NCBI GenBank assembly: GCA_900074885.1
Contig: FJUW01000033.1
Location: 310,001-374,000, forward strand
Source of the DNA: Rhynchosporium graminicola
Taxonomy: Eukaryota > Ascomycota > Leotiomycetes > Helotiales > Ploettnerulaceae
DNA: 64,000 nucleotides
Reading direction: 5' to 3'
Part shown: one piece after another, positions 58,399 to 64,000 of the stretch
How the letters are laid out: every line of letters begins with the position of its first letter
How positions within the stretch are numbered: the stretch's first letter is position 1
The notes under the pieces: model-generated
Database searches by the model: none
Told to the model about the DNA's origin: nothing
The model's input: only the letters and a program-made list of their open reading frames with translations
Position numbers and translations under genes: made by a program

Positions 58399-60130
58399 AT
58401 GCCTAGAGCTACTAAACGCAGGAGATTACGCTATATAGAGAAGGCTTATACTAAGTATAAACTTGAAGAATAGAACTTAAATAGAAGTAATCTAAGTCTG
58501 ATAAATCGACGACTAGTTCTCTAACTCCCTCTACTTCTATCTTTCTTTCGGCGACTTATAATACTTACTATAATCTACCCCTCTCTATAGTAGAGAGTGC
58601 TCGCGATAACGCCTTATTCGAGTTAAGCTCTCTAACTCCTACTATAATCAATGAACTTACTAAGTTACTAAACCCTCCTGATAATACCCTTATATTAATA
58701 GTAACTATAAGTAACTTATAGGAAGACTGCGCTCACTAGCTATAAGAGGCGGAGAGAAGACTCGCAGAGGAGAGATAATCAAATATAGACTTATCTATAG
58801 AATTATATTAGTTATAAGATAAGTTCCGGGAACTACGCTAGTTAACTACTTAGCGTTCTATTAAGTCTATATCATTTGATAACGTTTAATCGCGTATAAT
58901 ACTACTTTACTTAATTAAAGAAGATAATACTACTCTTACGCCTAATAATCGCTATCGAGAATAATCTACTAGAGGAATATTATTAATATTATATATTACG
59001 CGTATTAAGAAGATTCCGAACTTTCTAAATAAGCTCTCTAATAGAATTAACTACTCTTTAAAGCTCTAGGAAGTATAGATACGTAACGCCCTCTAGCGCT
59101 ACTCTAGCTACTTCCTTAATGAAGATTACTATAAAGATTAGTTACTTAATTAAATAGAAGGAATAGCTAGAACTTACTTAGAACTCTTATTCTTAGAACT
59201 AGAATATAATAAGGAAAGTAATATAATCGATTTACTTAATATAATTACTTAACTTATCTCTTTCTTATCGAATCTATATAACTAATAAACCATAAGAGCT
59301 AGCTACTTAGCGCTAAGGATAGATTATAAGCAGACTTTCTAGACGTTCTACTACGAGTTTCGTACCTTAGCTCGTAAAGCTAGTATAAATAATTAATTAA
59401 CTCTGAAAATAGACTTATAGAAGAAGCTACTTTCATAGCTTCGGAAACAGCTCTTCTAATAGTACTGAATATTAAGAATACTAGAAGAATACGTTAAGGC
59501 TATATAAGCTGAAGATTAAGGCTAATTTATCGAAAGGACTTATTATTCCGAGTCTTCAGCTAAGATTAGCGCGACTCGGGAACGCCTTATTAATATATAC
59601 TTCTAGTGCTATATTACTAACTCTTCTTCTTATCCGCAACTAGGCTTACTTACTCCTAAGAACACTAGTATAACTAGTAATTAAACCTCTACGAGTTATA
59701 TACTATAGCAAGTGCGAAGCGATACTCCGCGAGCTCTATCGCTAGCGAATACTTCTCGTTACTTTATACTGATCTCCTATCTACGCTTATTATTAGCTCG
59801 ACCTAATACTCTATATTATATTAACGCGATTAATACTAATAACGATATTAATAGCGAGTTAGAAGATAATAATAACGAAGATACGTATAATAACGCTCAG
59901 GAGTATATTAAACCTCTACTAGTAAAAGATCACGCTCAGGGAAAGACTCTTTCTTAGGTAGTATCTGAGATATACGATATCTTAACTTTACGAAGCTTCT
60001 TAGTAGTTAATTATTTATTACGCGTGCTACTCTTACTAAGAATAGACTTTCGTATAAGCTACTTACACTTCTTAATTCTAGAGCTAATAGATATTATTTT
60101 ATTAATTATTCTTTTCTTAAATCTCTTTCT
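58399..60130 (+). pseudogene. C3 gag pseudogene
   Basis: From ATG at 58399 (MPRATKRRRLRYIEKAYTKY) the frame reads with TAA/TAG interruptions and at least one frame change near 58510. An 81-codon unbroken stretch (59712-59957) gives SDTPRALSLANTSRY, then an Asn/Asp/Glu-rich low-complexity linker and YIKPLLVKDHAQGKTLS. No CX2CX4HX4C knuckle was found in this family. The function is inferred from its position before protease and reverse transcriptase. Confidence 0.65.
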
Positions 60131-63100
60131 TTCTTTCTAAAACTTTTAATTTACTTTCTACTAAATATAATTCTTATTAAAGGTTTTAATAGCGTTAATA
60201 GTAGTATAATTAGTTACTATATAATACTTAACTTAATAGAAGATCGCTGCGTTTAGGTATTTACTCTCTTTCTTATTACTACTCTCGGAAACTATAGTAT
60301 TATACTCAGAAGGACTTAGCTTTCGGAATATCAAGTACTCTTAGATACTTCTAAATAATAGATTATTTAGCTACTAGATACTCCTTCTAGTAATATTTAT
60401 AGCTCTCTGATTGAAATTAAGGACTTATATAAATATTATACTTACTAGCGTTATTAATATAATACTAACGAACGAGATAGACGCCTTAATTAGTTCTAGG
60501 AAGCGTATAAGGTATAGCGAAACGCAGTTAGCTCTCCTATTAATATTCAAGTAGTTATTAACTCTATATCTATTATTAAATAACTACTACTAAACGCTCG
60601 GAAACGCACTTCTAAGGAGACTTATAGATATAAGAATATCTAAAACTCTCCCCTAGAGAGTATACTATAGGTAACGAATACTCCTTTACTATTACTACTC
60701 AGGGAGAACTATTTCCCTAGCGTTTCTATCACTTCCTATAGATATGCTAAGCCTAAGTCTTTATTACTTGAAGAATAAGAAGAGAGTAGTAAAGAGAAGC
60801 CTTTATACGCTAGAGCTACTGATACACGTCCGAAGTATATACGATTTAGTAATATTATTACTTATATCCCGCGTGAATCTCTCCTTTAACTCTAGTCGGA
60901 AGTCTTTATATTAAAGACTTACGTATAAGATTACGCTTATATAATTCATACTATAGATTAATAGTTACTAGGAATACTGCCTCGCGAGTTAATAGAAGCT
61001 ACTCTAGGTATAAATATAGCTATTATATTATTTCAGAAGCGCTAATAGTAGTAAAGACTACCTCCTCGTTCGCTTAGACCTCTCTAAGAGCCTCTTACGC
61101 TAGAGATCTATATAATCAGCAGCTTAGCTTTCTATCTCTTATATAAACGCTAGAAGTCTTCTAATAATAAGATCTTCTCTACTACTCTCCACGAGATAGA
61201 TAAGCTTCTTAATAACTGAATTATAGATTAGTAACGTAATACTACTATTATATCTTTAACTATTAACCTTATAGAACGCTATAAAACTGCTTAGTAATTT
61301 ACTATTAGCTTTAGCGAATTAGACTCAGAATTACGGATTCCTTACGAGTATAGCTAGTAAGTATATATCTTTTCTAAGGAAGCTAGCGATATTCTCCCTT
61401 CTTATTATTTATGCGATCACCGAATTAAGCTTAAGGAAAGGGCTAAAAAGAGCCTTAAATACTCCCTCTTATATAAGATATTAGCTAAGGAACTTAAAGT
61501 AGTAAAGGCGTATATTACTAATAACTTAGCTAAAGGTTTTATTAAACTTTCTTAAGTACTATACGCTATACTTATTTTTTTCGTTAAGAAAGCTAATAGA
61601 AGTCTATAGTTCTATATAGACTTTCGAATACTTAATAACCTCACGAGGAAGGATTAATACCTACTGCTATTGATCAACGAAACGCTAGCTAGAATCTCTA
61701 CTACTAAGATCTTTATTAAACTGGATATTCGCTAAGCTTTCTACTGAATTCGAATGGATCTAGCCTCTAAAGAGTATACGACTTTCCGGACCTGCTATAG
61801 AGCGTATAAATGCAAGGTATTACTATTCGGTCTAACTAATAGCCCTGCGATATACTAGCGGTATATGAATAATATCTTATTCAACTACTTAGATAACTTC
61901 TATATAGTATATTTAGATAATATTCTAATCTATTCTAATAACTTATTATAGTATTAATTATACGTATATAAGGTACTATAACGATTACAAGACGCTAGAT
62001 TATAAGTCGATTATAAGAAGTATGAATTTAATATTACTTATACTAAATACTTTAGATTTATTATCTTTACTTCTAGAATCGAGGTTGACCCTGAAAAGGT
62101 TAATATCGTATGATCTTAGAACTACTTAACTATAGTTAAGGGCGTATAATTATTCTTAGGTTTTTATAACTTCTACTAGCGATTTATTAAAGACTATAGA
62201 ATTATCGCGAAACCTCTTATATAACTTACTAAAAATAACGTATTATTCTGGTTCGCTAGAGAGTATAAAGATGCTTTTGATCACTTAAAGCACGCTCTTA
62301 CTTCGGTACTCCTTCTCTATTACTATTAGTAAGATCTACCTTATATGATCGAAATAGACGCTAGTGATAGAGTAATAGTAAGTATACTATCGTAATAGCA
62401 CGATAAAGACTAATTCCTAGTAGCTTACTTCTCTAAGACTATACTATTAGCCGAACTTAATTACGCTATCTACGATAAGGAAATACTTATAATTATATAA
62501 TCTTTTAGTAACTAGAGATCTGAACTCGCAGGCGTACTATATTAGATCCGTATTATTACTAACTATAAAGCTCTTAAGTACTTTATAACCTCTAAGTAGT
62601 TAAATACATGATAAGTATAATAAGTAGAGCTACTCGCAGATTATAACTTTATAATTACCTATCGACTTAAGAAGTATAATCTACTTACTAATACTCTCTC
62701 TTATAGAATAGATAAATTAGATAATTAAAATAACGCTAAGAGAGCTTAACGTTTATAATAACTATTATGCGAAGACTAAATCGATCTAGTACTACTTACG
62801 AGTAACCTTTAGAATAGTTCTAACTCTATAGATAGCTTTAAACTTATTAACGCCTTAGAAGTCGCTGACTTATCGCTAGTTTTCTCTATAGTATAGTAAG
62901 TACTTAAAGCTAATCGCGCTGCGCTATTACTCTAAGTACTACGGAAATAAGCTCTTTCTGCTACTTCTAGAAAACTAATAATAGAAAAAGATCTCTTACT
63001 CTATAAAAGAAAATTAATTATACTTAACGTTTTATACTTTCGCACGCTACTTATACGCGAAGTATACGATCGACTAGAAACTACTTATCTAAGTATAAAG

Positions 63101-64000
63101 AAGACCTTATAACTCTTATTATTATAGTACTACTAGTATAGGATCGCTTTAACTATTAACTAGTATTACTATAACTACTATACTTACTAACGAATTCAAG
63201 TGCTACGAGATAGGAAGCCCGGACTCTTATAGCTCTTACTAGTGCTATCACGCTTATAGGAGTATATTATAGTCGATTACTATAGCTTTAATTGCGATAA
63301 ATATAGTTATAATAACGTTCTTATATTTATAGATCGTTTTAGTAAATAAGTAATTAGTATTCTATATCGTAAGACCTCTAATACGCGTAACCTTATAAAG
63401 CTCTACTTATACTATGTCTACTGCTATTTCGGAGCTCTACTGATAATTACCTCTAATAGAGGACCTTAATTCGTTTCTCGCTTTTAGATTATAATTATCA
63501 CGATTCTTAGTACTAAAAGATAACTCTCTATAGTAAACTACTTATAAATAGATAATTAAATAGAGATCTATAACTAATATCTCTAATGCAGATTACGACT
63601 TTTTATCTCTTATTATTAAGATAACTAGTCGGAATTCTTACTTATTATAGACTACACTTAGATAACTCTCTCTTATAACTCCCTTAGAGGTCTCTTACCT
63701 TTTGAAGTTATTTATAGATATATACCTCGCGTTAATTAGAATTAGAAAGACTTATCTAACTCTATTATACTTACTAATAAATTAAATACTTAGTAAGCTC
63801 TAGATTACGCTAATTGTCTGCGTAACGCCTAGACTACTGCTTAATTAAGCTTCTTACGCGTATAAGCTAAGATATCCTGATCTTATAATCGCTTATGCTA
63901 TAAAGTCGACTTTACTATAGATAACCTTATTTAGCTAGATATGCGCTACTTTATAAGTACTTAACTTAATAAAAAACTCGACTTCCTAACTAATAAACCC
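60131..64000 (+). pseudogene. C3 pol pseudogene (to integrase, incomplete)
   Basis: A protease-like region lies near 60850-61100. Reverse transcriptase runs about 61560-62200: FYIDFRILNNLTRKD near 61611-61655, IFIKLDIR, YTTFRTCYRAYKCKVLLFGL near 61774-61833, and YLDNILIYSN at 61910 onward. RNase H lies near 62300-62720. The integrase core shows FIDRFSK at 63326-63346 and ITSNRGPQFVS near 63442-63476, with Asn in place of the second catalytic Asp. The upstream HHCC zinc site is degraded to Tyr. The window ends before the stop codon. Confidence 0.82.

Larger units (their letters stand above)
58093..64000 (+). mobile_element. C3: Ty3/Gypsy element, runs off the window
   Basis: It has a 5' LTR (58093-58335), leader, gag and pol as far as the end of integrase. 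Its left target site is the B2 stub (TATCT at 58088-58092). It is the only C copy on the + strand and the least scrambled for reading gag. Confidence 0.9.

Noticed and set aside
241..64000. Mitochondrial or plastid DNA because of the AT richness
   Set aside because: CG dinucleotides are kept, no organelle genes are seen, and the AT bias is a CA/TG-specific transition pattern in nuclear-type LTR retrotransposons.
1..64000. tRNA, rRNA or other RNA genes
   Set aside because: I found no cloverleaf with intact A and B boxes and no rRNA-like stretch on reading both strands by eye. A covariance-model scan would settle it.

Overview
The window looks like gene-free heterochromatin from a filamentous ascomycete (Pezizomycotina). 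It is packed with dead LTR retrotransposons that have been saturated by repeat-induced point mutation (RIP). CA and TG dinucleotides are nearly gone while CG is kept: in 301-660 I count no CA, one TG and eight CG. Reading frames of recognisable retrotransposon proteins run for hundreds of codons but are broken by TAA/TAG at former Gln and Trp codons, Cys and His of zinc knuckles have become Tyr, and Asp of catalytic motifs has become Asn. The longest open stretch in 64 kb is about 81 codons. I found no host gene, rRNA, tRNA or CRISPR array. An AT-rich isochore or (peri)centromere is the likely setting, but that is inference.

Seven families can be separated from the sequence; the letters are mine. 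A: Ty3/Gypsy, 7.8 kb, LTR about 268-278 bp. B: Ty3/Gypsy, 6.7 kb, LTR 168 bp. C: Ty3/Gypsy, LTR 242 bp. D: Ty3/Gypsy, LTR not resolved. E: gag-only non-autonomous element, 2.2 kb, LTR 202-205 bp. F: Ty1/Copia, 8.2 kb without its insert, LTR 231 bp. H: solo LTR, 472 bp.

Layout from left to right: little-mutated flank (1-240); D1 (241-2578, +); 3' end of a Copia F1 (2579-3949, -); 5' LTR of A1 (3950-4015 and 10755-10953), split by a complete B1 (4016-10749, -); A1 gag (10954-12713, +); A2 (12714-30362, -), split by a complete Copia F2 (14312-24687, +), which is itself split by a complete E1 (18577-20738, -); solo LTR H (30363-30834); 3' end of A4 (30835-32471, +); Copia F4 fragment (32472-32768, -); C2 (32769-52514, -), holding E2 (35245-44510, -), which holds a complete A3 (35708-43484, -), and also holding C1 (45526-52514, -); the rest of F4 (52515-53322, -); D2 (53323-57897, +); B2 LTR stub (57898-58092, -); C3 (58093 to the window end, +). 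Target-site duplications (TSDs) I could read are ATAGG (B1), AAAGC (F2), AGAAG (E1), GTTTC (E2), CTGAG (A3) and TTCCG (outer C). They show up to six levels of nesting.

The most unusual content is a long extra reading frame placed between pol and the 3' LTR, on the strand opposite to pol, in both the Gypsy A family (three copies) and the Copia F family (two copies). The second is the gag-only element E, which shares the distal half of its LTR and its primer-binding region with the autonomous A family, as expected of a passenger using A's machinery. Several junctions (H, C1/C2, A1/A4, D1/D2) lack matching TSDs and are best explained by ectopic LTR-LTR recombination or, less interestingly, by misassembly across repeats.
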